A DNA stretch of 64,000 nt from Isoetes taiwanensis (GCA_021234155.1 JAJEKV010000008.1:2635580-2699579); one strand, 5' to 3'; counted from the first letter of the stretch, positions 46,501-57,721 are shown. The notes: generated by a model not told the origin, from the letters alone. Program-made: numbers and translations.

Positions 46501-49377
46501 TTCTTTGAAGGCAGTGTAGTGCAAAATTCGGGCGGACTCAAGGTGGCTCTTGTTGAAGGTCGTTGAGTTACTTGAGATGAAGTTGATCATCATCAGAGTG
46601 GTCCCACTTAGTGAGAAAAGAAAAAGAGTTTTCATTTGGACCAATCTTGTTTCAGTGGCTTTTATTTGGACATGGAAGCCATTGATGAGGACCACGCAAT
46701 GGTGGAGAAAAAATGTGGAATTCGAGTTGAGGTTGCGCTGACCATTAGGGACAGCGAGCCTCAAATTCTTCCATGTGGGCACAGAGCACTTTGGTCTAAA
46801 AGTTTGCCTTCGTGTTGCAAAGGTGGGGATAAGTCAACAAGTGCAGAGAAAGGTAGGAGTAAAAAAGTGCTGGGCTGGGCGGGAACATGATAGTGAGGAT
46901 ATTGAGGTGGAGTTAGGTGGTATGGATGCTGCGGAAAGACCACTAGGGGTGGGCTGAGGTGGAGATCTGGAGGTGCCCTGATCATTGGTTTTAGTGCATG
47001 GGAGTGTGCATGAGGAAGAGTGGGTGGGAAAGAGGTAGGAAGGAAATTCACGGGGAGGAGCAAAAAGAGAGACATGTGGATATCCACGTCCCCCGTAGGA
47101 GAATGATGGATTTGTGAAAGAAATGATATGGCGAGAAGAGTGATGGATGAAGGCATGTTACAGGGTATGAAAGTAAGGTTGGCTTGAGGTGGGCGGATGG
47201 GGCTCGATAGTGATAGAGGCGGGGAACGTGAGCAATGTTTGCCGCTTGAGATTTGGAGAATTTGGAATGAGACGCTGACCACGAGGGGGTGGGTGGCGCC
47301 GGTGAGCCCCTAGGCAGAATGTGGCCTTATTGCTTCAACGTAGCGGCCTTCAGCAGCCTTGCATGAGGTTCAAAAATGCTTTGGCTAACTTTAGGCATGA
47401 TATCTCTATGAGTTTCCAAGTCGTGCAAAATGGACCTTTTGTCTTCTGATGAGGAATTGGCGCCGACCGGTAAAGGCAGTTAAGTACATTAGGAATAATG
47501 GGTAAGGGACGCGGACGCTCGTCCGGCGTGGAAACCAAACCACAACCCAATTTGATGGCTGGACCGGGAGGATTAAGAGTCTGAAAAAATTTCTTCCCCG
47601 TGGCTTGTTGATCCATCCGAGGTTGATTAAGGTGAGCCGTTGATAGCGGATTGCCGAGGCGCACGCAGAGGTGGCTCGGGGTTAGAACCTATCGCGCCTT
47701 GTTTGCCATTAGCAATCCAAAAAGTTGGTAAGCCGTGAGGCGACCGATGTGGTCTGATTTATGGCCGTGAAAGCAACACCGGAACTTGTGGAAGTTGAGG
47801 ACACTGCGGGTGGTATGACCGCATCGACAAAGGGATAACACCGAAGCTGGGCGATCAAAAAGGAGGAAGGGTGTTGGGTCCCCAGGCTGTTGCTCGTGGC
47901 CGGATAGTGTTGATTGGGCTGTTTCAGGGTGGGCTTCCATAGTGGGATTGGTGTTGGGAGGTTGTTTGCACCTGATAAACCATCTTGGCGGAAAGGTGTA
48001 GGATGAGTGCGAAAGTGCACTCTTCCGGGCAAGTGGGCATGATTGCACATGTTGCATCATCTTTACAAATGAGGCGGGCTTTGGTGGAGTTGCACCTTAT
48101 CATCGCCAAGTGGCCTTGATATTTGCGCATATGGCACCGTGATTCCACCCAGACGGATTGGCGCGGTTGGGGTTGGACATCAAAGACCCAGGGAACCATG
48201 ACGCGAGGAATGAAAGGTGGAGCTCCCAAGACACGCCACCCGGAGGAAACATTGACGTAAGTGATTGACAAGATCGATAGCCCGCCCAAAGTCTTCGGCC
48301 AGTATTCACCATGAGTCCGGAGGTGGAGGAAGCCCCTTGGAGAAACCGTACCAAGATCCGGCTCGCGGTGGGGTAATTCCTTGAGTTTGCTGAGCGTATC
48401 GTGAAGACGGCCTGCAAAATTCGCGCATCTGTACTCTGTTGAAGGTCACTGGAGTTGCTTGAGATGAAGTTGATCATCATCCGCGGGTCCCATAGTGAGA
48501 GAAAGAAAAGCGCCATTTCCTCGACCAATCTTGTTTCCAAAGGGCTTTTGTTGACATGAGCCACATGAGGGGAGCTAATACAATGTGGTGGAAAAGATGT
48601 GGAATTTCAAATGAGGCTGCGATGACCATTCAGATGTTTAGCCTCAAATTCTTCCATGTGGGCCCTCGAGCACTTTGGTTCAAAGGTTTGCCTTCGTGGT
48701 TGCCAAAGGTGGGATAAGTCAATCTTAAGGGTCTGGAAAGGTAGAGGTAAAAGTGCTGGGCTGGACAGGAACATGATAAGGAGGATATTGAGGTGGGAGA
48801 GTTGGAGGTGGTATGGTGCCGGAAAGACCCTGCTTAAGGGGTGGCCGAGGTGGGAGGTACCGAGGTGCCTCATCATTGGTTTTGAGGTCCTGTAAGAGTG
48901 TAAACAGGAAGAGTGGTGGGAAAGGTAGGGAAGGGAAATTCCGGGAGGAGCAAAGAGACATGTGGATATCCCCGCCCCCCGTAGGGAGATGATGGTTGTG
49001 AAGGCAGAGGCGCATAACAGAGAGTGATGGATGAAGGCATGCTCGGGGTAAGGAAAGTAGGTTGAGAGTGTGTGAGCCGGGATAGGGCTCCGGAGCAGGA
49101 TGAGGAGATCGAGGCCGGGAGCAATGTTTGCACGCTGGAGGTGGGAGAATTTGGACGCAGACATGACACGTAGGGGGGGTGGCCGACCCAGCCCTAGACC
49201 AATGTGGCCTCCCTCAATGTCATCGGCGTATCCATATTACGTCACGCAATCCCCTTCGATGATGGCGCCTTCCGCTTAGACGCCGCCTAGGAAAGAAGTT
49301 CTTCCATGGAAGTTTCCATTTACATGGCTACGTAAGAAAGTGAAAAACTAAATCGCACCAAGCAATGGGCCGCAAAG
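43560..49377 (-). mobile_element. Second family B element interior (partial)
   Basis: Minus-strand RT at about 44105-43790 (SPIAIALKHNGKIRVCVDHR, KLNRATSDHFPLP, MYSFMD) through protease-region frames (44.7-45.4 kb) to gag, with PBS and 5' LTR on the right. The RT active site, RNase H, integrase and extra ORF are missing: it stops at the junction with the inverted LTR at 43.54-43.58 kb. Gag is present twice (see repeat entry). It aligns with element B at about 28070-31950. Confidence 0.85.
45470..49250 (-). repeat. Tandem duplication of gag (two units of about 1.9 kb)
   Basis: Copies at about 45470-47332 and 47333-49250 both encode the same gag segment: LPIIPN near each left end, C-H-C-rich segments in the middle and the PHMS-type Pro-rich N-terminal frame near each right end. 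Element B at 21-32 kb has only one copy (about 30000-31890), so the duplication is specific to this copy. The junction at about 47333 joins GTGGCCTT to the sequence that normally follows the protease side of gag. Confidence 0.75.
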
Positions 49378-49963
49378 TGTTTGGGGGTCCGGTTCCGAAC
49401 TCCCCGCAAGATACGGTGGAGGACCCTTGATCTTAATGAGAACCGGGACTATGTCACGGGATTTGCAAGAAAAGAACAAGAAGAAGAAAAACAGTAATGT
49501 AAGAGAGAACAAAGGAGAGGGAAATGATAAGCTTCCTTTGATATCAATGATGAATATACATGAGCTTTCTCGTGAATCGAGAAGATCAAGAGAGACAAGA
49601 CTCAAAAACTCATCTAAAAACTCATGTGCTAGCTCTACCATATATATAGTACAATGGCCTGGGCCAAATATAGACACTGACCGACCCTGCGTTTACCTCT
49701 CGGAAGGAGGCCTGATTTGCGTGAATGTTGGCGTGCTCTTGAAGTGCCTCGAACACGCTGACGCTGACGCGGGCGGTGGGCGGGTTCGCCACTTGTCCGA
49801 AGCAAGGGCTTGTTGACGGGACGCAGTTTTGACCGCGGTGGTTCGCCGCTTGGTCTTCTCACGAAGCTTTTGATGGTCGACCGTGGTCGCCTGGTGGGAT
49901 CCTGCTTGACTCCGTCTGTCAGAGTGGATGAATAGTCCTGAACTGTGAGGCATGTGATCAACA
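49378..49963 (-). repeat. Family B LTR (5' LTR of the second copy)
   Basis: 586 bp. The minus strand starts TGTTGATCA and ends CCCCCAAACA. The gag of the second B copy lies to its left, so it acts as that copy's 5' LTR, and it is also part of the right inverted arm. Confidence 0.85.
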
Positions 49964-52420
49964 CCATATCCATCGCCTTCCCCTCACAGCAAGCCTTCTC
50001 AGGTTCACCACTTGTTTGATCTTTCATGCAACTCTCTCCGTTAGAACACCATACTATACAGATATCATGTGCCAATATGACCATTGTGTCCTACCTTGGG
50101 AAGTTAGACTACCCCTAGGGAGGAAATTGGCTTCTCTCGAGACACCTCACCCAAGCCTTAGGCCTTAGAGATGGCAGGATCCAAAGGCAAGAAGCAGCTT
50201 ATGGATAGGACTAGGACCATGCCATTACATGACCCGGCATAATAGGCATAGGTACCTTTCATCTCGCATAACCCTTTGCCCCCTTCTTCATGCATTATAA
50301 GTCAATCAAACAGGGGAACCTTCCACTCAGCCCTTAGACTTAGCTCCACTTGATAACCGTGAGGGCCCGTGGAGCAGATCCTCAATATAGAATCCTCCGT
50401 ATGAACACCATGGCACGGCACACGGGCACCACTTCGCAGATAGGACTAAGACTACGAAGCAACTAGGGGAGCAAAACCCGTGAGTGGGAGAGCAGAGAGG
50501 CGACAAGAATGTAGAGAGGTACATGTCGAGGCACAACGACGACATCGTAAGAGCCACCGGAAAGCCACCGGGTCGACACAGCCTACGTGGCCGATAGTCA
50601 TCACGGAGAGGAGTACATTCTAGCAAATGACATCCTCAACTTGTCATACCGCCGTAGGAATGTGGACTTCGAATCGATCAACTTCTAGGCATGATAGCAC
50701 ATGGGAAAAGCACCTGAATTTCATCGACTATTCATACCAGGAGATTCCAAGGAGTCGGGCGAGACATTCTTGCGCCGGGGAGAATGTCCCATATAGCGCC
50801 TATCGCCAGATAAGGAAAATCTATCTTCCAAGCAGTGAACCCGCCATTCTGTGAGGAGGAGTTCCAAAGCAGATACGAGCACAATCGCACAAACCGGAGG
50901 GGCCCAAGCCAAGCCGTAATCAGCTCGAGCCAGAGCATGAGGGAAGGGTCCAAGAGGCATCAACTTGACAATGCAACCAACATGTGGAGAGACCATGAAG
51001 ACCTTTATAGCGATGCCTACTACGGAGCTGCTCAAAAGGAAAGGCACGGATCGCTGGAGGTACGTGTAAGGGCATGGCACTACGCTTACTATCTTCCAAA
51101 CCCTCACCAAGGGCAAATGGTAGTCTTCCACAAGGAGTTCACCAAGGGGGAAGAATCGCTGGCACTTCATAGCATCTCCCTGCAAGGCAAGATTCTAAGA
51201 GATATACCATGAAGATCACGCCATCCTTTTTAAGAGGTCTCAGAAGGCCCATTGCTCCTCGGACTTCTCGCTTAGGGGCCACCTCAAGGATGTATCACTT
51301 TCTCGTAGCCAGTAACACGCACTTAACTCCCTAAACCGAAATGGCGCTGAAAGCACTCGAGGGAGGATCGACAAGGAACATCCTCACAAGAATCCCCTAA
51401 GAAAGGCCCCGATTCGTAGATGTGAAGAATTTTTTAGGCTTTCTGTGAGGCCACATTGATCAGTTATAAGATTTCCTTTTAAGCTTTAAATTGTATTGAG
51501 TAATCTCTTTGATATTAGCATGTAATGTACTTTTATATATAATGACTTATTATCATCTTGACTTGTAAGTGGAATTTTCTACATGATTTGTATCTAAATA
51601 AAATGAATTAATCGTAAAACGGATATAATTGATATGTAAAACAAATAACAAGCATTGATGATCAATCCTTGCAAAGAAGGGAACACTACTGATCAGTTCC
51701 CAAGGCCACGATGACATCGCTGGATACCAAGGAACCTATTCTGGACGCGATCAGGATGACAACAACTTAGGAAATGATTTGAGGTAATCAACGCAATATT
51801 GGTGGCTGCATGAGGAATCGGATGCATCACCTGGGATCCATTGGGCCACCCCCATTGATGAATGCCCGTGAATATGCACTGCACTCACTCCACCTCCACC
51901 ACTACCTCCAAAGAAGGCATTGAGGAGGGTCCACAGCAGAGAGGCAAGACAACTGTGGAAATGTCGTGAGATGTGAAGAGGAAAAGGAAAAAATGAAGAT
52001 CTCCAACTCCACCTAGCTCCAGCCCATCCACACCCTGCATACACCCGCAATGGCTTCTATCTGGAGTGAGTCTCCACACCCACGTGTAAGAGCCGTGGCA
52101 AGAAAGGAAGATGACTATCGAAGAAGGCCCATAAAGGCTATGAGCAAATGTGTGGAAGACTAGGAAGTTGGGCCAGTTCTCAGGAAAGGATAGGTCAGGC
52201 ATGGAAGCGTGGAAGCATGGCTTGACGAGATGGAGGAATTTGCAACCTTATAGCATGAAGGACAAGGATATAGGGAAAGCTACAAAGAACTTGATAGAGC
52301 AAACTGTGGAATAGGAGCAGCTCAAAAGAAACTGGCATTTGACCTTCAGAAGGGCACTATGTCAAATAAGCCCAAAAGAAACAATTGCAGATTTTAAGAC
52401 CTTCTATATGGCGATTTTCA
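49440..52420. repeat. Right arm of the 3-kb inverted duplication
   Basis: Reverse complement of 40570-43536. It carries the family A gag/leader region in plus orientation. Plus-strand frames include NATNMWRDHEDLYSDAYYGA and NPHQGQMVVFHKEFTKGEES (50960-51150). It ends near 52420, where retroelement sequence gives way to the gene array. Confidence 0.8.
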
Positions 52421-52966
52421 TAGGGGATGCCCGCGCTTTTATTGCAACCATTTTAATGTAAAAGCATGTGTATTTTTGGGAGTCGCCACCTTCCATTAAA
52501 AAATAATGGTGACTTTGACCTATTAAAGACTAAAATAAATGAATTACCGCCGGGCCACCAACTCCCCTTGTCAAATTCGCCGCGCCAAACTTCAGATCAC
52601 ACCCCAAATTTTACGCATCCATCCTCCGCTTCACTCCTCATCCGCAATCCATGTCTCCCCGTGAATTTCTGTGTTCTTGCCCCATTTACGTAACTCCCAA
52701 GGTCAAGAAGTGGGAGGTTTTGTCTCAATAGGTTCAGGTGAGTATGTCGCCATCAACGAGGGGCGAGCATAGAGTTGTTAACAAAGGCGATCAGACGTAT
52801 GACACATTGATAGGTAGGATAAAAGAGTTCAAGTTGAATTCTAGCGCCGGAAAGTGGAAAGTATAACAATACGACATGCATATACCCCTTCCGATATGGC
52901 CAAAGAGCTAATCTCCACCAAAACAAATTTTCCCAAAATTGCCCGCAAATGGTAACCATTTAAACG
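52421..52966 (+). other. Transition segment with a 40-codon ORF
   Basis: The segment begins where similarity to the left inverted arm stops. An ORF at 52744-52866 (MSPSTRGEHRVVNKGDQTYD, then IGRIKEFK, 40 residues) could be a small gene or a remnant. A short hairpin lies at about 52495-52515 (CCATTA/TAATGG). No TATA box stands clearly before the ORF. Confidence 0.35.
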
Positions 52967-53031
52967 GATCACACGACGCCGGGCTAGCTGCCGCCTACTT
53001 AATCGCAGAGAGATAGTTTCGTCAGGTGATC
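52967..53031 (+). repeat. Intergenic module M1 (GATCACACGACGC...GGTGATC)
   Basis: 65 bp from GATCACACGACGC to CGTCAGGTGATC. The first six and last six bases (GATCAC/GTGATC) are inverted repeats. It is the first of a series of like modules that recur to the end of the window. Confidence 0.7.
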
Positions 53032-53094
53032 TTCTTATCTTTTCATTTCTTTTCGCTGACACGGTTTACAAACAAATTTATCAGCAGTGTTTAT

Positions 53095-53950
53095 GTTTAT
53101 CGACGCCGCGGGATGTCATTCCGCCGAAAGTATTAGTAGTGTACTTGTCGTGGTATCACATAGACATCGGAATTGTCCTTTTTTCCAAGGTATGGATGCC
53201 GTGGACCTTAAGCGGGTATAGGCATCCGGGTTTTACGGACATGATTATAACGTAAAGGTCGTGAAACCGAGCTTGAGGCCGGGTTGAATTGCCCCTTTAA
53301 GTGAACTTTGTAAGCCATGCACTAATGAGAACAATGTAATTGCAATGAAGAAATGCATGGTCGACGAGGTGCAAGCGGAATGTCCGAAACGGAGGCGTGA
53401 GGATGAGTTTCAAAATCTTCACACCGCTTGAGGTATTTGCTAACATATTCCAGATGGCGCAGAAGTTCAAAAAGTCCAAGACATATACGTGCTTTCTCCC
53501 CGCCGATTTTGTGGATGGCTTATTTTTGGTTCCGACTGGATGTTCGATTCCACGAATCATCCGTCAACTAACAGAGGTCCGCTGTGAAGTTAAGTCCTCC
53601 TTTAAGTTCAGATACTTTCTTCCAAAACAATATTTATAATGCTAATTGTCAACTAGAACGAAGGAAATGTAAAAAAGAGAGGTCGCACAACTTTTTGGGA
53701 GCCGCTTGAGGACCATAATAAGAGACACCGATGCGGTGGATATTCGAGTATGGAGAGGGGAGGAAGTCATTTATACGGCCACCATGGAAAGTTTAATGGC
53801 CATTATCGAGCTAAGAGTGCTAATGGAGACAGAGGAAATTGTCGACGACTTCCATTATTTTATTGATGGCATTAGGGTTGGTTACGTGCAAGAGGGAAAT
53901 GTAAAGTTTAGTGAGTTCGCGATCAACAAGAAATTGTCTATCGGCTAGCT
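53095..53950 (+). pseudogene. Unrecognised coding-like region (several frames)
   Basis: Plus-strand frames with protein-like composition: about 53100-53280 (VVYLSWYHIDIGIVLFSKVW), 53403-53639 (ATG-initiated, MSFKIFTPLEVFANIFQMAQ, then FLPADFVDGLFLVPTGCSIP) and 53706-53948 (IIRDTDAVDIRVWRGEEVIY, then VDDFHYFIDGIRVGYVQEGN). The last has no ATG at its 5' end; the first internal one is at 53784. They may be exons or frameshifted parts of one or two genes. No family is recognised. They lie between module M1 and the second H3-like sequence. Confidence 0.4.
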
Positions 53951-54152
53951 TTGAATCTCGGTTTTTATTTGTGTTTTTGTCCGATGTTTTTAGGGTTCCA
54001 GATTTTGTCCGATATTTTTTAGGGTTCCGCATAATTATTTAAAAACGCTACCATCATATTTTACTTTAACTTGCTTTTTTTACTATTTATCTCTTCGCCG
54101 CTTGTCTATTTTTGTCGTTGTTCAGAGTATAAAGCGCCATCCACGAGAAGCC

Positions 54153-54965
54153 ATGGCAAGAACTAAGCAAACCGCAAGGATCCATCCAGTGGTGTAAGGC
54201 AGTGTGATTACATTAGTCCGCCTTCTTCATCCGACTCAAGTCTCTCGATAGAGATTCTCCTCCTCCCACCATGCCTACCGTAAGACCCGAAAAGAAACCG
54301 CATGATGCATCGGGCGGAGAAGCAGCCCGAGTAAGTAGGGAGGTGCACCGGTTCGAGACAGAGGATGAAAATGTGAGAGACCGGGCGAGCGTAATATGAT
54401 GCCGGATTAATTATTGGGCAGCCGCTTCTTCTTGCTCTTTTCCGCGCCTCCTCCCGCTCCTCCCGGTGGAGGTGCCAGACCTTCAAATCGAGGAGGAGGC
54501 CCAACGCCGTAAAGGGGAAGGCGACTGTGAATGTGAGGAGACGGCCGGAAGAGTCGGGCCGAGGAACAGCCGCAGATGCCGGGTGAGGAGGCGGCCGGAA
54601 GAGTCGGCCGAGCAACAGCTCCAAATGCCGGGTGGGTGAGGGTAGAGGCCGGAAGCGAAGACTAAGCCCGGTATTAAAGAGCTTCTCGCGAGATTAAGAA
54701 GTATCAAGAGCACCGAGATGGTCATTCCGCCTCCCATTTGCCGTGCTCGTGGAGAGAGATTCCGCAAGAGTGTGGTGCGATACATCATACCAAGCATGTA
54801 ATTCAAGCAACCGCCTTTAAATGCTCTTCAAATGGCTTCGGAAGAAGCTTGGTGTCGGTCTGCTCGAGGACTCGCAGCTTTTGCAAAGAATACATGCCAA
54901 GCGGGTGGATCGCCATGCCCAAGGACATGCGCCTGCCTTACGATAAGGGATCCCGAGTACTATGG
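54153..54965 (+). pseudogene. Second histone-H3-like sequence, highly diverged
   Basis: The ATG at 54153 begins MARTKQTAR, identical to the H3 tail, then IHPVV and stop. The core follows about 520 bp later in changing frames: EIKKYQ and KSTEMVI (54680-54730) match EIRKYQKSTELLI; LPFAVLVER (about 54737-54763) matches LPFQRLVRE; GLLEDSQLLQRIHAKRV (about 54857-54907) matches [25 protein letters not shown] (about 54914-54940) matches the MPKDIQLA end. The DNA between tail and core encodes Gly/Arg/Glu/Pro-rich frames. At least three frame changes are needed. A TATAAA at 54128 stands only about 25 bp before the ATG. It is a decayed or intron-containing H3 variant and, like the copy at 19507, has an enlarged tail-to-core distance. 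Confidence 0.65.
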
Positions 54966-55162
54966 TCAAAATTTTATGGCTGAATACAACAAGAAGAAAG
55001 ACCCCTTAAAAAAGGCCGTGGAAGTGCCTTTTGTGTTTTTTTTCATATGTATAATATTTCTTAATGCAATGGCTTTATGTTTAATCTCTTAGTCCATTTC
55101 TTTCTTAGAAGCCTAGCTTCGTGACTTTGTATTTTTTTTTTTTTTTAATGTTATACGCGGAG

Positions 55163-55231
55163 GATCACACGACGCGCAAAGAAGCATTGTGCTTTTTGTT
55201 GCACATAGTAGTCTTCAAGGCTGCGGTGATC
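55163..55231 (+). repeat. Intergenic module M2
   Basis: 69 bp, GATCACACGACGC to CAAGGCTGCGGTGATC, with GATCAC/GTGATC inverted ends. It is followed at once by telomere-like repeats. Confidence 0.75.
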
Positions 55232-55259
55232 CAACCCTAACCCTAACCCTAACCCTAAA
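55232..55259 (+). repeat. Short (CCCTAA)n tract before an ATG
   Basis: Four CCCTAA units (AACCCTAACCCTAACCCTAA) lie directly between module M2 and the ATG at 55260. In plants AAACCCTAA telo-boxes are promoter elements of translation-related and histone genes; a tract this short is not a telomere. The six-base period differs from the seven-base Arabidopsis-type telomere unit. Confidence 0.7.
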
Positions 55260-57020
55260 ATGTACGGACAAATCTCCCCACAACGGCCGTGGTCCCCTTT
55301 CATAATCGACAACGGCTACTTGAGTTCAAAAGTGACAACTTTACCGCCTCCTAAACATCTTCTTGTTTTCGCTGCTTGTTTCGCCATGGATTGTTATGTG
55401 AAGTTCCCGAATGGTATGCATCCGCCTCATGACAACGAGGAAGTTGCGCCGACCGCGATTTATCCGCTCTATTGCAAGGAGTTGGACATCATGGCAAACA
55501 AGAGCGAGCTTTGATGCTATCGCGAGGTTGCTTTTAGCTTTCACCTGCACCGCTTTGGTCTCGCCAAGACGCCCTTGCGTGATGTCCCCTCGCTCGTGGA
55601 TTCCAAAACCAGCTCTAGAGGAGGCGGCTTCCCATTTGCAAACAGGGAAGATGTTTTTCAAGAATGCCGCAAGAACGGCTCCTCCCCGGGCGCCCTTGTG
55701 CTTAAGAAGGTATCTTATTTCTCTTTGCCGCTTGCATTTGCTAGTTATTGCATTCTCGCTTCGCCAAACCAAGATACACCGGAAACAATGAAATCTTTAA
55801 GCCAAGGGGGGTCGCTTATGTGTGATGATGTCGACTATGACGAGAAATGGAGATAGATCTACAAGAAGAAGAGCAAGAATGTAGGAGTTTTAGCTTCGAC
55901 GCACTGGCCTTGGGTGAACCAGAGGAGGGAGATGATTCTGAAGGTGATGAGGATGGGGATGAGGATGAAAAGAAGTTGTCTGACATAACGCCAATTTTAG
56001 TGGAAGGCAAAGAATACTTATTGCTAAGGATATATACCGAGGAACCCGCCTATGTTACTTAATGTGTGCTAGGGAAGACGAGCTTATCAAGACTCAATAA
56101 TGGGTAAACTTAGGCCTAGATTTTGAAGAGGATTTGGACAAAGAGATGTTTGAAGTATCTAATTATACCGCAATGCTATAAAGCTTAAAGAAGCATATGA
56201 GAGGTCGGAGTCTCGATTTGCTCAAGATGAGGCTTAATCTACCAACGGAAGAAGAATTCCAAAGCCTCCGCGCAAAGTCGCCAACAGATCTGTGTTTTAT
56301 AATGTGCCCTTCACCAATCGGGGCAAAGATAAGCCCGGTAGATGAGGATAAATGTGAAGAAGATAATCTTGAGGGTTCTTATTTGTGGGAAGTAGATGAT
56401 TTTTCTTGCCGACATGCACGCTGGGGACAGGAAAGATTGAAGGACTCTACATTGTTAAGATATATCTCAAGATTCGCTAATGGGGAGATAATCGCCTTCA
56501 GCAGTAACTTTCAGTCCAAAGGGTGCAGAGTTTGTCTATTACCTCCCGCATTATGCATGTTCGGGAACCATTCCCAATTGGCATCAAACACCGAAAAGGG
56601 TGATAGCAATTCGGGCGGATGTTGTGTTACAATATTTTGACGCACTCAAGCCGGCCTCATGGGCGAAAGCAATATGTTAAATTTTTAGCTGCCGGGCTTG
56701 ACTCACCCAAGGTTGGAAGTCGGGGTCGATAACATGGAAGTCATTGCCTTGTTGGATCAAGCAAGGCAGGGATTGAAAGAGCATGAAATTGACGACTTAA
56801 GCTTGAGAAATTGGAAGTTATATGTTTTCCAACTTGTATCGGTAAAATTATTTATGTACGATTGTCCTTCCCAAATTCCTAATAAAAATTATTTTATTTG
56901 TATTTATTCACATCACGCCAAATACATCACCGATTTTCTCATCATATCTAGGTTTTCGCCGGTGATATCTATCTCAAGAAATGAAATATTATTGAAAAAG
57001 ACAATTAATTTATTTATTCC
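55260..57020 (+). CDS. Unrecognised gene or gene cluster with acidic middle region
   Basis: Open stretches on the plus strand: 55260-55514 (ATG, MYGQISPQRPWSPFIIDNGY), continuing after one TGA as FSFHLHRFGLAKTPLRDVP to a GTATCT donor-like site near 55708; 55847-56062 (acidic, GDDSEGDEDGDEDE, then ILVEGKEYLLLRIYTEEPAY); 56197-56640 (147 codons, with PTEEEFQSLRAKSPTDLCFI and YLWEVDDFSCRHARWGQE); and 56698-56900. Composition is protein-like, and the pieces could be exons of one gene, but splice borders do not give a clean model. I recognise no domain. The TAATGCTATAAAGC context near 56175 might be a separate promoter for the 147-codon frame. Confidence 0.35.
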
Positions 57021-57049
57021 TCACACGACGCGAGAAGCAACGCGGTGAC
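57021..57049 (+). repeat. Intergenic module M3 (short form)
   Basis: TCACACGACGCGAGAAGC to CGCGGTGACT: only 29 bp, as if the middle of the module were deleted. It lies just 7 bp before a TATA box. Confidence 0.65.
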
Positions 57050-57055
57050 TCATGT

Positions 57056-57064
57056 TATAAATAG
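57056..57064 (+). promoter_or_regulatory. TATA box of coiled-coil gene 1
   Basis: TATAAATAG, 96 bp upstream of the ATG at 57152. TATAAATAGAAGAC is identical in the next unit at 57974. Confidence 0.7.
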
Positions 57065-57151
57065 AAGACCGATGTCCACGCCGACCTCCGACGCCTTCCG
57101 CCTTTCCGCCATCTTTCTACTTCCGGCTTCCGCCTTCCACCTTCTCGCCCG

Positions 57152-57555
57152 ATGGCATCATCATCTTCCCCAGCAAGTTTACCACGCCAAGATAGCACTC
57201 CCCAGCCCCCGTGAGTGCCGCTCGTGGACATCACCCTTGCAAAGGGTGATGAAGAGATTCAAGGAGATCCATGATGAAAACAACCGCCTCGCCGCCGAGA
57301 ACAATGAGGCGGTCGGATGATTAGCCTTCACGAGGGAGCCGCCGCGACGAGCCAGACGCTGAGCTCGTGGGAAACATTCGCCATGTACCAAGAGGCGACG
57401 AGCCGCAGGCCGAGGTAGCTTGAAACCGCCACATGATTTCGCAGCCTTAGAAGATATGGAGAAGAAGCTCCGAAGTCATGGAGGATGAGAACGCAGCCTT
57501 TCACGGCTTCCACCGCAGACATGAAAATCAGCTAGAGGATCATGAAGATCCCTAG
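57152..57555 (+). pseudogene. Small coiled-coil gene 1 of a tandem family
   Basis: The ATG is followed by a Ser-rich start (MASSSSPASLPRQDS). Then, across a frame change, VMKRFKEIHDENNRLAAENN forms heptad-like coiled-coil sequence, and near the end MEKKL appears in one frame and MEDENAA in another, closing DHEDP-stop. About 130 codons if continuous. Three frame breaks are present. The neighbour at 58086 has the same landmarks, which shows a shared ancestor. The protein has no motif beyond the predicted coiled coil; function is unknown. Confidence 0.5.
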
Positions 57556-57651
57556 CCGTTGTATCTATCTATTTTTGCTTCAAAGAAAAGTTTTCTATTT
57601 TTGCTTCTATCTATCCCGTTGTTCCAATGTATGTTCTGCTTTTTATTAAAA

Positions 57652-57721
57652 TATCACACGACGCGAAATGCCTTGCTTGCAATTAGGTAGCAATCAATGG
57701 ATTTTCAAGGCCGCGGTGATC
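57652..57721 (+). repeat. Intergenic module M4
   Basis: 70 bp, ATCACACGACGC to CAAGGCCGCGGTGATC. Its centre (TTGCAATTAGGTAGCAATCA) is identical to that of M7, consistent with duplication of a gene-plus-module unit. Confidence 0.75.

Noticed and set aside
40570-52420. Missed-adapter palindrome from a single sequencing read
   Set aside because: Not excluded, but the arms differ too much and the spacer is a partial element rather than a simple turn-around, so a genomic or assembly-level duplication is more likely.
55232-55259. Telomere or interstitial telomere block
   Set aside because: Only four units; too short, and internal to a gene array.
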